Assembly: GCA_030248065.1 (NCBI GenBank)
Contig: JASAMV010007184.1
Coordinates: forward strand, 1 to 64,000
Length of the DNA stretch: 64,000 nt
Reading direction: 5' to 3'
From: Rhynchonema sp. JSB1_4
Lineage: Eukaryota > Nematoda > Chromadorea > Monhysterida > Xyalidae
Shown here: one piece after another, positions 10,870-30,452 of the stretch
Layout: each line of letters begins with the position of its first letter
Numbering within the stretch: the stretch's first letter is position 1
Notes under the pieces: generated by a model
What the model was told of the DNA's origin: nothing
Database searches by the model: none
The model's input: only the letters and a program-made list of their open reading frames with translations
Program-made: the position numbers and the translations under genes

Positions 10870-11117
10870 CAGTGTAGTTCCTGGTCCGGAGGGGGAACAG
10901 GCGGTACCCCCTTTTTTCGGAGGGGGAACAGACACAGACGTACCCACCTGGGGGGGAAGGGGGGAGGGACCCGGAAGGGGGGGGGGAGGACCCAAATTTT
11001 TAGAAAAGTAATTTTTTGAGGTCGAAAATTTGGCTCATTTTTGCCCCTTTTTGGAAAACATGGAGGGGGAACAGACGTACCCGAGGGGGGGACCCCCTCC
11101 CCCCAGGAACTACACTG
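10870..11117. mobile_element. hAT-like family A, copy A5 (248 bp)
   Basis: It runs from CAGTGTAGTTCCTGG to CCAGGAACTACACTG, with a perfect 8-bp duplication GTTATGAG on both sides (10862-10869, 11118-11125). This is the cleanest short family A insertion. Confidence 0.9.
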
Positions 11118-11781
11118 GTTATGAGCGAAAGCGATAAGCGAATAAACTCCCTTCAAATACACTTTTAGATGTATTTCATGAAAGATAATTAACTTTGTTC
11201 AATCCTTGATAGTACACCATATACGTCATATATTGATATCTAGCTGACAGTGAAATGGAAGCTCGTCATTTCGCCTGCATTACTACAGGTTTCACACCTC
11301 GATTATCATGACTATTTTGCTGACGTGAGTGACTAGACAAGCCAGGTCCGTTTCCGGTTAATATCAGCGAGTGCCTACGCTTCCGGAGGAATCCGCGACA
11401 AAACTAATTACACGTGGCTCATGCGTTGCGGGTTTCTTCCATCGCTCTCGCTGAAGGGTGTGGATGTGAAAACATTTTTGTCGTGCGTTTGTGCTTTGCG
11501 CGGTGTTATCCGTTTGTCTTGTCATCATATCATATCGTGGCTTCTGTCTGTCCGAGTTTGAAACATATTTATCAACAATAACAAGGTATAATTTGGTTTT
11601 GATTTCCTGGTTGTCATGCGCATTCGGCATTCATTTAATAAACGATGCGACGATTTAGCCCATTTTCAGATTGAAAACAAAAGAATAACTACAATACGGC
11701 CAAATTGTTGCATTACTTTACCTTTACCGACTTGGACTGACCTTATCGATCAGGATATACACATTATCGATAATTGACTAA

Positions 11782-20250
<8,469 letters not shown>

Positions 20251-20397
20251 AATCGTGTTCGTATTATTATCATTATCTAATTCTATCTGTTTTGTTCGAT
20301 GAGTGATTATATCATTTTTTCTATTGAGCGATATCAAACTTGGTGATCGGATCGGGTCGGATGTGATCTGTTTCGGTCACGTGACTGTTCTGAATGA

Positions 20398-20515
20398 TAT
20401 TAAGAAATTTAGTGATGCCACTAATTTCGTCCAGCGTAAAGGACGTTCCCCGACCTAAAATGAATAACTAATAAGCTGGACGAAATTAGTGGCTCCAGTA
20501 AGTTTCTTAATGTCG
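20398..20515. repeat. Inverted repeat just downstream of RhoA
   Basis: CCACTAATTTCGTCCAGC and its exact complement lie about 40 bp apart, with weaker pairing beyond (AAGAAATTTAGTG / TAAGTTTCTTAA). It lies 150 bp after the RhoA stop, so it may be in the 3' UTR and form an RNA hairpin. Confidence 0.6.
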
Positions 20516-21090
20516 TTAAAGCGGCCCCGCCGCTGTTGTTTTTTGTTTGGGTTTTCGACCACGTTCTTTTTGTTCATATCGTTAGTTGGCATCGAGATCA
20601 AGAACATTAATTTTGACGAACTTCACCAAAGTGGCGATTACCCACTGAAATCGATCCGCAAACATGGCCTATCGGGAACAAAACTGTCCGATATTGACGC
20701 ACATCCGCACATGATAATCAGGAATTACAAGAGAAATTCAAAATTGCTGGGGCGTGATATAGGCAGCTAGTCACGGTAGCCCGATAAAACATTAGCTGTT
20801 TTGCAAAAGATAAATGTTTTGTCAAGCTAGCGTAACCCGGCGCCTACACCACCACCGTCAGTAATTTTGAATTTTGTTTTGCAGGTCCTGATTTCCATGC
20901 ACATATTGTGCGTCAATATTGGGCTGGTTTCTTCCCGAACGTCCATGTTGGTGGATCGATTTCGATCAGTAATCGTCATTTTGGTGAAGTTTTTCAAGAT
21001 TAATGTTCTTGATCCCAGTGCCACCTAACGATTCAAACAGAAAAAACGGGCTCGAAAACCCAAAAAATAACAGCGGCGGGCCCGGTTTAA
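20516..21090. repeat. 575-bp fold-back repeat
   Basis: The left arm (20516-20770) is the imperfect reverse complement of the right arm (20830-21090). Shared landmarks are CCGCCGCTGTT, GATCAAGAACATTAAT and GACGCACA. The loop is about 60 bp. The arms differ by scattered substitutions and small indels. No transposase or gene is recognised; the ORFs across the arms are by-products. Confidence 0.75.
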
Positions 21091-22079
21091 TGCAAGAATC
21101 ACGCGCTACCAAGGCAAGTCACATTCGATTAGCAAGTTTGATACCGACCAATTATGTATACTAGTTTGTTCATTTTTTCGTTTCATCATTCAAAACTACA
21201 CCGTGTCTCCGAGTATTTCATATTTGTTACTACGCTTGGGACTGTGCTTGTGTAAGTTTGTGCGATTTATATGTTAGTCTTGATCTTGAAACATCAGGCA
21301 CTCGTACACCTTCACACAATAACAAAACAGGGCCCAAATGCAACTGTGCACGAGTTTCATCTGTATAGGGTACATTATAGCTTGTTGCTGTTTACACAAA
21401 CGACACTGTTTACCACTATCGCACTGTCATGAATTGTTTTTTATTTGTTCTTATTCCGCTAAATATGCTGAGAATTCACATATTTGCAATTATCAGGAGT
21501 TGTAAAACAAAAATCAAGCGCCTAAATATGTCATACATCACTGTTACCCACCACATCCTGTATATCTGATGTTTCACCACATTGCGTGTACATATGTGCG
21601 TGTGTATTTTGGTTGGTGATTATTGTTATGTAGACTTGACCTTTTTGGCTAGAAACCGAAATGCTTCTTTGTAGACGTTGTTGTTTCGTTTGGGCAAGCG
21701 ATTTTCTCAAAGTTACGCTTCGCGCTTGCTTCATGTGCACCTTGTTCTGTTAGGAACCGGTTTTCTTAAATCTCCCACTCTCCGAGCTTGCCTGATTTGT
21801 CAAGGATAACTCTACCTTTACGAGTCCGGCTTGCTGAGTTTGGCTAGACTCAAGTCCCCGAGCCAACTTTGCCAGACTTACACTTGCTGCTACTGTAGAT
21901 TCGACCCTATCTATCGTCATCCACCACTATGTATATAACATCAAGTCGTTCATTATCATCATCAAATCACAGTTGTTGTTGCTCGGAAGAATTATTGTGA
22001 AATTGCGCCTTGCGTGATGTTTCACTAGTTTGGTGGAGCTGAAAGTGGCTATATCTGCGCGTGGAATACATATACGGCC

Positions 22080-22687
22080 TTTGGGTGATATTTTTGAAAC
22101 GGTGTAAAGGTCAGTTGGGTGTAAAGGTCGGTCGAAAGCTCGGTGTGAGAAAGTTCAGTGTAAGCTCGGCGTAAGCTTGAAACATTGCACGCTGAGCAAG
22201 CAGCAGACGCGCGTTTCTAAACGAATGGTCAACTTTGACAGTCTGCTGTGCTAATGTAGATCGTTTGTTTGCAATCTAGTTCATTTAAGCTGGTTGCAGA
22301 AACGTTTTAAAGGAATATTCTTAAGTTGCCTGACATTCCGCAGTGAGGCTATTGAGAAATTGAACATTCACTGACGGCGGTACCAAAAAAATTGATGCCG
22401 CTAACTGATCGCAGCACGAATTCAAAACGGCTCCATAAAAGGTCACGAAATTTATAAATATCGTTTAAAAACGCTTGTGCAACCAGCCTAAACAAACAAT
22501 ATTGCAAACAGACGATTTACACTTGCACAGCAGACTGTCAAAGTTAACCTTTCGTTTAGAAACGCGCGTCTGCTGCTGGCTCAGCGTGCACTGTTTGAAG
22601 CTTACACTGAACTTTTTCACACCGAGCTTTCCACCGACCCTTACACCCAACTGACCTTTACACCGTTTCAAAAATATCACCCTTTGT
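22080..22687. repeat. About 605-bp fold-back repeat
   Basis: The left arm (22080-22295) mirrors the right arm (22470-22687). Landmarks are GGGTGATATTTTTGAAACGG with its complement, GGTCAGTTGGGTGTAAAGG, CAGACGCGCGTTTCTAAACG, and a CAGTCTGCTGTGC block. The loop is about 170 bp. Identity between arms looks high apart from a few indels. No coding content is recognised. Confidence 0.75.
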
Positions 22688-25600
22688 TTGATTGTGTAAG
22701 TGGTGTCAAGTTCGTTCACAATAACCTGTTGGTGCGCAGACAACCGTGACAGTAACCAACTTGATATCCATTTTGCACGGTTCCGTGTGGTCTCGTACAA
22801 TATGTAAAATGTGCTCGGTTGTTTCAAGCAAGCGTTAAGAGTGTGTATCGATCTATTGTTAACACAGAGAGCGTGACCGAAACAGCATGTTGCTTAAGTT
22901 TGGAGGTTTTCTGGTCACCCTCTATCATTATACATAGGTACCCAAATTTGAACACATTTACAATGACATCATCAATTGTGACTACTTTGAATGCGAGTGC
23001 GCTACGATCGTATACCGTGCTGTTGCGAGCTATGATTATTGCTGTATGATGTTTCACACGTGCGTCCAGTCCACTACTATGCCCTAACTGTTCTTTTATT
23101 TTTGTTGTTTTTGATTTGTATTCCTATTATTTTCGTTTTGTTTTTCTTATTTGGTTATAAACCGGTATTATCTGAGATATGATTGAGAATGAGTGCTTGG
23201 AGTGGGTCTCAGTTAGTGATTGCAAACTATTTTGTCGGGAGAACCGTCTGTATGTAAGCTTATTTACATGTGTCGTTTGCAGTTATCGGCTGAACCCGGC
23301 CCGCAGTAAGACGTGGTTGTTGCTATGTTACTATGCTCTGCTGCTTCTTTTTTATTTCTACTTGTTCGCTTCTCGATGATGAAAATGAAATGATCGATGG
23401 TTTAATGATTTTTGTTCTTTTTTGTTTTTTCTGGAGCATTTTTTCACAACAATGGTGTAATAATACCATCTTTAAAATATAAATATCCGAATAACTGCTG
23501 TATTTTCAATATTCGATCCACAAGTCTGGCTTATACCGAGTCGTTTTTATGCTACTAACTTACTGTATGTATGTTCTTCTCCGCTACAGACACTGAGATA
23601 TCACGCTGGTTCCGTTTATGACTTGCACTGTAATTGCCGATATGCATATATTAATGATCGATCCCTTTCTAATCTTCTTGGATGATAAAATGAAAACAAT
23701 GAGAGTTGTCTTAGTCATGATCAGCGTATAAATTAACAGGAAGCTGTGTATTTTTATCGTTTGATGGTCAGTTCCCACACATCAGAGGCCCTTTGAAAAT
23801 GCAGGACTGAATCAAGTAAGACATAACAAGCAATAACGCGGAACATCGTAAAAAATCAAGCTACGGCATGTGACCTAATCACATGACATGACTGCGACAA
23901 CCAGTGATTACGCATTAGCTGTTGGCCTAAATTGACCTTTCTGTGTCGCAAATTAGTGAGGTTGCAAGCTGGCTGACAGCAGCCATCCGCATGATGTTTG
24001 GTTCCATACTTACGGTCTGCAGAGTAGGTTTGTGTGCGAAGCAGCTTTTCGTACCAGAAGAAGCAAAAGAATCAAAAGCGTGCTAACAGACATATGGCAC
24101 CCAACAACAAAGACACATTACTGGATTTTCTCACATATCACCCGATTCACAAAATAACTGATCATGGCCGCATATGAGCTGTACCGGATGCGTGATGTCA
24201 CCACAACATGCTTTTTTCGACGCTGGTCTATGTGAGGTCTTTTCTCGCAGAATTGCGGGATAATTTCGAAAAATAGATTCTCACTCCGCTAAATCAATCA
24301 AATCAAGGTGAGTATCGTTTTTCTTCATTTGTGGCTTTGCAAAATTATGGTGAGAGAGACACAGCGGTACTGCGGAGCCATTTTTACAATTTTACAGCTT
24401 GATTGTTATTTTTGTACCTGACCGACCGCCGGCGCCAAACCGCGTGCTCCCACGTTTGTCGCTTTGTTCAGTTTTGAGGGAAAAGACTGCGGGAATCCCT
24501 GTTTACAACCGCCGATTTGCTCTTAATTTGCCTGAATTTGGCACTTCTCCCTGAGAAATCAAGTTCGTCTGTTTTCATACATTTTGTGCATCGTCACCTT
24601 TGTGATCAGGGCACATTGCAGCCCTATGAGTGCCCCATTGGTGCCATATTTTACGATGTGTGCCCTGTTGTTGATTGCCCATTTATCGTCGTGGTCTACG
24701 TTGGCGTCAGTGGTCTGACACACGACATGACATGGCCAATTAGACATCAATGCACACACACAATGTTGTTGTATTTGATGTGGGTCTACATCAATATTGC
24801 GCCACAATCATGTGTGTCCACTTCACACTGCGTCCACTCGTTGTACAATCTTGTCCATCGATCAAACTTGCAAGCTTGCGCAAGTTCGTGGGTTTTGTCT
24901 TGTCTGATTGCAAAACACACACACACAAAGCACATCTTTGTTGAATTCTGATGACCACTCTTTACTCCTGGTGTACTTCTCGGGCTAAAACACAGTTTTA
25001 TATATTTGAACACTGCGGACCCCGATAACTTGTGATTTCCACACTTCGCCCTTTCAATACCGCAACCTTTGTCCTGTCTTGTCCCAACCCCAAATACATG
25101 GTATCCAACCAAGCTAATTTTGATGTCACTCAACAACGCAGTGGGTGGAGTTCACTATCCCGCAGTCATTCAGTCGTGCCGTGAGATTCGCTTTGATTGG
25201 TCATTTTCATTCAGTTGCACTTTTCGCGCCGTTGCAAAATATTGGATAAGTTTGCGCGGGCTCTTTTGCTCATGTCGATTTTGTTATTATACAGTCGGCT
25301 TATTATTGGCTTGTGCATTCTGACAGAGGAATTGCGTGGGTCAAGTTGCAACCAGAAATCCCTCAGCCCAACCCATCTGAACTTCGCACAAGAAGCCTAA
25401 TATGGATTCTCTCCAAGTGCGCAATCAAGCCCCTTAACGATGCTGTAATCGACAATCCTATAATCTCCGCATTTGATCAGAGCAGCTGTTTTGTTGCAAT
25501 CAACCCATCGGCCATCCCATCACCGAGTTCGTTGTTGTATTTTTGTGATGCGCCTTTTCAGCAGCTGTTCTGTTTTCTGTGTCCCATTTTCTCTTCTTTT

Positions 25601-26604
25601 TGATTTGCATTTTTTCTCTCTGTCGGAGTGGACGAGTGTCTGTGCTCGTCTCAAGTTTGTTGTACACCGCACGCGTCAGTTGTTTCGATCCCAACCATAA
25701 GATATGGCTGTGTTTTCGCTTTGGCTCCTGTTTGGATTGGTTATATTGGACTCAAACTCGACCTGGATATGTACATACATATAAATATACACAGGTATGT
25801 ATGTGTGCACCAGGTGTATGCAACAGTTGCACGATTCACTGCAACGCAGCTATGACCCAGAAATTATAGAACCGCACCTTCGATACCTAATGGATACTGG
25901 TGCTTTGATTTTGTTGTGGGATACGCACTTTTGGTTATGCACCAAAAGCACATCAAAGTAGCAGTAACCAACAAGAGGAGAAGAACTAATTGTGGGCATA
26001 GGTGCCCAGATAATGGACCAAAGTGGACTTCGAATGCATGTGCAGGTGATTTTGCACTTATAAGTTCACGTCTGTTATCCAATCCCAATCCTGTATACTT
26101 CAAGTGAATTACCTAAAACTCCAATCGTGAGCAATATCAGTACCTACAGTGTAACCCTTTTGGTCCTACCGAGTCCCGAGGTGCGTAGCCGGACGTGTTG
26201 TGTACACAGGCACAACAGCGACCATCATTTTTTATGATCAGCAACGCCACAAAGTGCCACAGACCGACCACATTCGATTTTTTGTGATTTTTGATCGAAC
26301 CTGAGAAAGTTGGGTTCCAGTTGAAAGTTGTTATCCATGGTTTTGAAATGGTACCGAATTGCCTAACTCATAATTGTGGGTACAAAAATAGCTGGGGGTT
26401 CGTCTTATCACATGTTTATAATCTCTCACTTATTCATTCACTGACCTCTCACCCACCACCATCATGTTTGCTATCGCCTGTAACTTTGCCATAACTCTTG
26501 GGTCAGATACAGAAACAGAACCCAAGTGCGTAGATGCTCCTTTCATAGTTTTCTTTTCGCCCAGCTTGTTTGTGGTCCAGTCAACTTACAGCACAGGGAT
26601 GGCT

Positions 26605-26925
26605 GTATAGTCCGTCCATCAGCTCATGTCACTTTGTGATGCTGCTGGCCGACTTGTTCCCTTCCTCCACGTTCTAATGAAAGAGAAATTGAGTCTCCGA
26701 AAAAAATTATTTTTGCTACAAAATTGCTGTTTTTATGAAATCGACGTGTTTTATCGATTTTAATTTAATTTAATTTTAAATTTGATCGAATTCAATCTTT
26801 TTCGACCCGTTTTATTTTTTTTTTTTTTTTTTTAAAACCGTTCCCACTTTTTCCCCCTCTTAAAGGGGGGGGGGGGGAAACCCCCCCAGCACCACAAAGT
26901 GCCATGAGCTGGTGGACGGACTATA
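26605..26925. mobile_element. MITE with TATAGTCC ends and homopolymer interior
   Basis: The left end TATAGTCCGTCCATCAGCTC and the right end (complement of TATAGTCCGTCCACCAGCTC) form an inverted repeat extending to about 45 bp, through CATG and TTTGTG. The interior has TTTAATTTAATT repeats, a poly-T run of more than 20 and a run of 13 G followed by C7. The ends resemble those of the elements at 54679 and 60819. Confidence 0.7.
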
Positions 26926-29115
26926 CCACAGTCTCCTGAGCAGCAGCAACACAGGTGCTCTGTATCCAGTGGTCCACACGGATGCAAAAAATCGATTGCT
27001 AATCACGATTCCGATCAGTGTTGCGTTATTGATGAGCTCATGTTGCATCACTCGTGTTGCTGCTGCCGTTATTGGGTCCTCCGTCGAATTCCATCAGCAA
27101 AGCAATCAATTTTATGTGTCCAACAACATTAACTGAAGTTGTGGTACCATGTGCCTGTTGCGCTATGATCAGTGACAAGTGATTCATCAAGTTGGTCAAA
27201 CGTTGATCAGAACGTCTGAGAAACTTTTAGCCTTTCTTTGGTTTGAGCAGGAAAGCTGCTGTTTTTCTGTTTCGTTTCTGGCTTGATTTGGTGGCTCCAT
27301 TCACAAGGCTACCGTAATCTAAAAAGCTGCATGTTTGCATATGCGTGCGTGTGCGTCACACACTTGAGCGTTGCACAATGTTTCGTGCTTGCAAACAATA
27401 CGGATTATTACATGATCCCAGTGCCAGTGTGCCATCTGCCTCTTTACTTACCATCTGATTATGTACTTCTAGGGTGCAAACAGTGAACAGTGCGCTTGCG
27501 ATATGAGCGGTGACACTGAAAAACCTATTCGAGGACCTTCGCAGCCTGCGTACGTACGTGAACTGGAAATATTTCCAATTGTGTGTGGGTTACGGTAGGT
27601 TAAATAATGCGAATTGCGCAAGTTCCACCTGGCTCAAATTTCGTAGTCCATCGAATAATGACACTTTTGTTTGGTTCCTTCCCTAATCGATAATTCTCAG
27701 TATTGCGACCCTGATTTATAAAGGAAGGCATTTTGTCGAACACATACAACTTTACGAATCAGGCACCGATACTCACTGAGATCTCCATGGGGCTCCAGCC
27801 GCATGTGTGTGTGCGCGCGTCTGTGTTGGTTGACAATAGCTGTGCCAGACTTGGGTCAACCCTGTCTGCGGAGGAGTGGTCAAGTGATTGTCTATTGTCT
27901 GGATTTATGCATCACTTAGATCACACACTCAAACACACTCTGACTGACACTGACTGCGCTTGCTTTTTTGGGCGATGTTTTTATTGTTTTGTTGGTTTTC
28001 ATGCTCGATTTACGCTCTTGTTGCGTTGCGTTTGTTTTGATGCGCATTGGAGGGTGGCAATTTCTGGGACGAAAAAAATGAATTTGACGTTGTTTCGTGT
28101 GTTCCACTAAAATAGATCAGAATTCTGTCCCAGTTTACAATCCAATGTTGACAATCGGCTCAGTGACCCGTGCATCAAGCCGAACCCTTGTCGTAATGTT
28201 ACAGTGGGAAAGTTCATATAACACCGACCGCCGATAGTATAATCCGGACCAGTTTTTTGTTGGGCCCAAAATGGACATTTTCACTCCACTTGTGGCATGT
28301 GTGAACCTGAGGTATGTATGTACCTCATCACGGCACACCAAGTGTACTCAATACTGGGCTATCCACTTGTTGAGGGTGTGCGGTCGAAGGGCGGGGGCAT
28401 GCCATTTTTGGCACTTTTATGGGTTCCATATCCTGGTTACTTTTCTGCTGAGAATTGCTCTGCATACAGAGAAGTTTGGTTTGGGTTCTCTAGCGTTTCG
28501 GAATTGAAATCGATAGTGCGAGATATTCATGCCAAATGAAATTGAAACTGAAGTTCGTTTCTAATTTCAAGCAGGATTGTTTTCCGTTGTTTGGTACCTA
28601 AAGCCATCGTTCACACGACCATGATGATCAAGATGATCAAGATACCCAAAGTACCCAAAGTTGTGGAACCTCCCCCAATACCTATTTGTGCTCTCCGACC
28701 GTATGCGCCTTTCGTAAGATGTGGATGTGTACCAGCAAACGGTAGCTACAGTAGTGCAATGGTGGTACATAATAAATCAGTGGTTGTAGACCGATTGCAT
28801 AACTGTGTCGTGGGACCGGGGTCACAAAGGTCCGGTATACATCCACACACACACACACGCTCGCGCGAAGCGCGCAAAAATTGCAACCGCGCCGACCAAA
28901 TATAACCCCCTGGAGCGATGGTCATATCTCCCCTCCTACAACTGGCCTCTGCCTGCCCTATGCCCACTTAGACGCGTAAGAATTGAGCAAAATTGGCTCT
29001 CTGATTGGGTGACCGAGCTGCATTGGGGGGGCATGGGACAAAATTGTCATTCTTGTGGGTGCTGTATGATGCAGCTACATACATCAACCAGCTGGTGTGT
29101 GTTCGTGGGGACTCA

Positions 29116-29172
29116 CATGGTCACACGTGCATTCGCACTGACGATGACCCGGTGCACCGCCAGCGAGACCAG
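29116..29172 (-). repeat. Dispersed 60-bp repeat S1, minus-strand copy
   Basis: It reads GGTCACACGTGCATTCGCAC, then TGACGATGACCCGGTGCACC on the plus strand, the reverse of the family consensus. Confidence 0.55.
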
Positions 29173-30452
29173 CGAAACGGGCAACCAAAAACACGGTGCA
29201 CCATTCATGAATACAAGACCTCTTTCCTTCAAATTTTTGTCTTAATTTCCAACATCTCCGTTACTTTTCTTCCGTCGGTATGGCTTATGACTGAGCGCGA
29301 AGCTCGCATTTTTTTGTGGTTCCTACAGCAGTGCAGCATTCCTTAGTGTATTACGTGCATGCAGGTTGGGCGGCATTGCTCAAAGGAGTATAAGGGGTCG
29401 CGCAGGCTTACATCATTAGCTGCAGGGGCCCGGCCTGCTGCTTTATGATTAAGATTTGAGCTTGTTTATGTGTCTGCTAGTGGATGGGGTTCCGACCTTT
29501 CTGCCCTAGCCGTTCAATAGGTTCAGGTTATTGGTCTTTGAAGATAGCGCGCTTCCGTTGTATCAGGCATGTTTTTTGCATATTACATCCATTTATATGC
29601 AATTATGTATATGCTGAGCTGACCTGCAATGTCTAGTCACAACAAAACAATAAGACGTTCGTCCTTCGTTATATTGTGAGCTTCTGGTTTTTCTTTTTTC
29701 TTTTTAGCAGTTTTCGGGATTATTATGCGAATAATAAATAATGATATGTAACACTGATCGCTCAATCGGTGATTTTCATTCGGTTATTTATAAATTTATT
29801 AATGTTATTCAAGACCGCATGCTTCTGTAGCCCTGTTGTTGCGCATTCGCGTTTCTTCATAGTGATTTATTTGTTCATTGATATGACACAGATTTTGCAC
29901 CACGATTTGGCCAAGTTCATAATTCCCACTGTCACCTTTTCGGAGTCAGGTTTTATTCGATATTTGCAGAAATCATTAAGGTCATTGTCGCCGGGCCACC
30001 ATAGGACTTACAAGGACTTATAGCTCAGACATGTCATGGTCCATGCGTTTTTGGTCAGTCACATCATTTTGCAGTTATTTTCGTACCATGCATAAAGTGC
30101 GTAACAGCATAGTCCCAGTCCGCACGGGGGTACGGTACACAGAAAAGTCGTCTTCAAGTTACAATGTTACAGTAATACCATCACAACAAGGTGGAGCCCA
30201 GCACGCAACTAATCCGCACTCAACCTTTTACCCACTGAGACTTTGGCTGGCTTAGCAGCACCTTTGTTGACATTCGGGATTAGGGATCGGCTCGGATATG
30301 GTTCATTAATGTTGTTGTGTCGTGGGATGCACATGGTTGTCAAATCCAGTTTATGGTCCGTTTTATGATCTATCGGCCCACATACGCATTAGCTACAATC
30401 AACTAATTTTTGAAAAGTTTTCAGGCGCCAAATTTTAATTTCGTCCATCACA

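Larger units (their letters stand above)
21091..30424. other. Gene-free region with repeats
   Basis: No recognisable gene on either strand. It contains the fold-back at 22080-22687, the MITE at 26605-26925, an S1 repeat at 29116-29172, CA microsatellites near 24914 and 28842, and a GCGCGAAGCGCGC hairpin at 28862-28875. ORFs up to 146 codons occur (for example 24517-24951 and 28805-29245), but they lack domain resemblance and splice context. Unseen 5' exons of the bZIP gene could lie here. Confidence 0.6.

Noticed and set aside
20489..20770. 93-codon frame in the left arm of a fold-back
   Set aside because: The matching arm does not keep the frame, so there is no sign of protein selection.
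24517..24951. 144-codon frame in the gene-free region
   Set aside because: Cys/His-rich but no domain pattern, and an opposite-strand frame overlaps it; no splice support.
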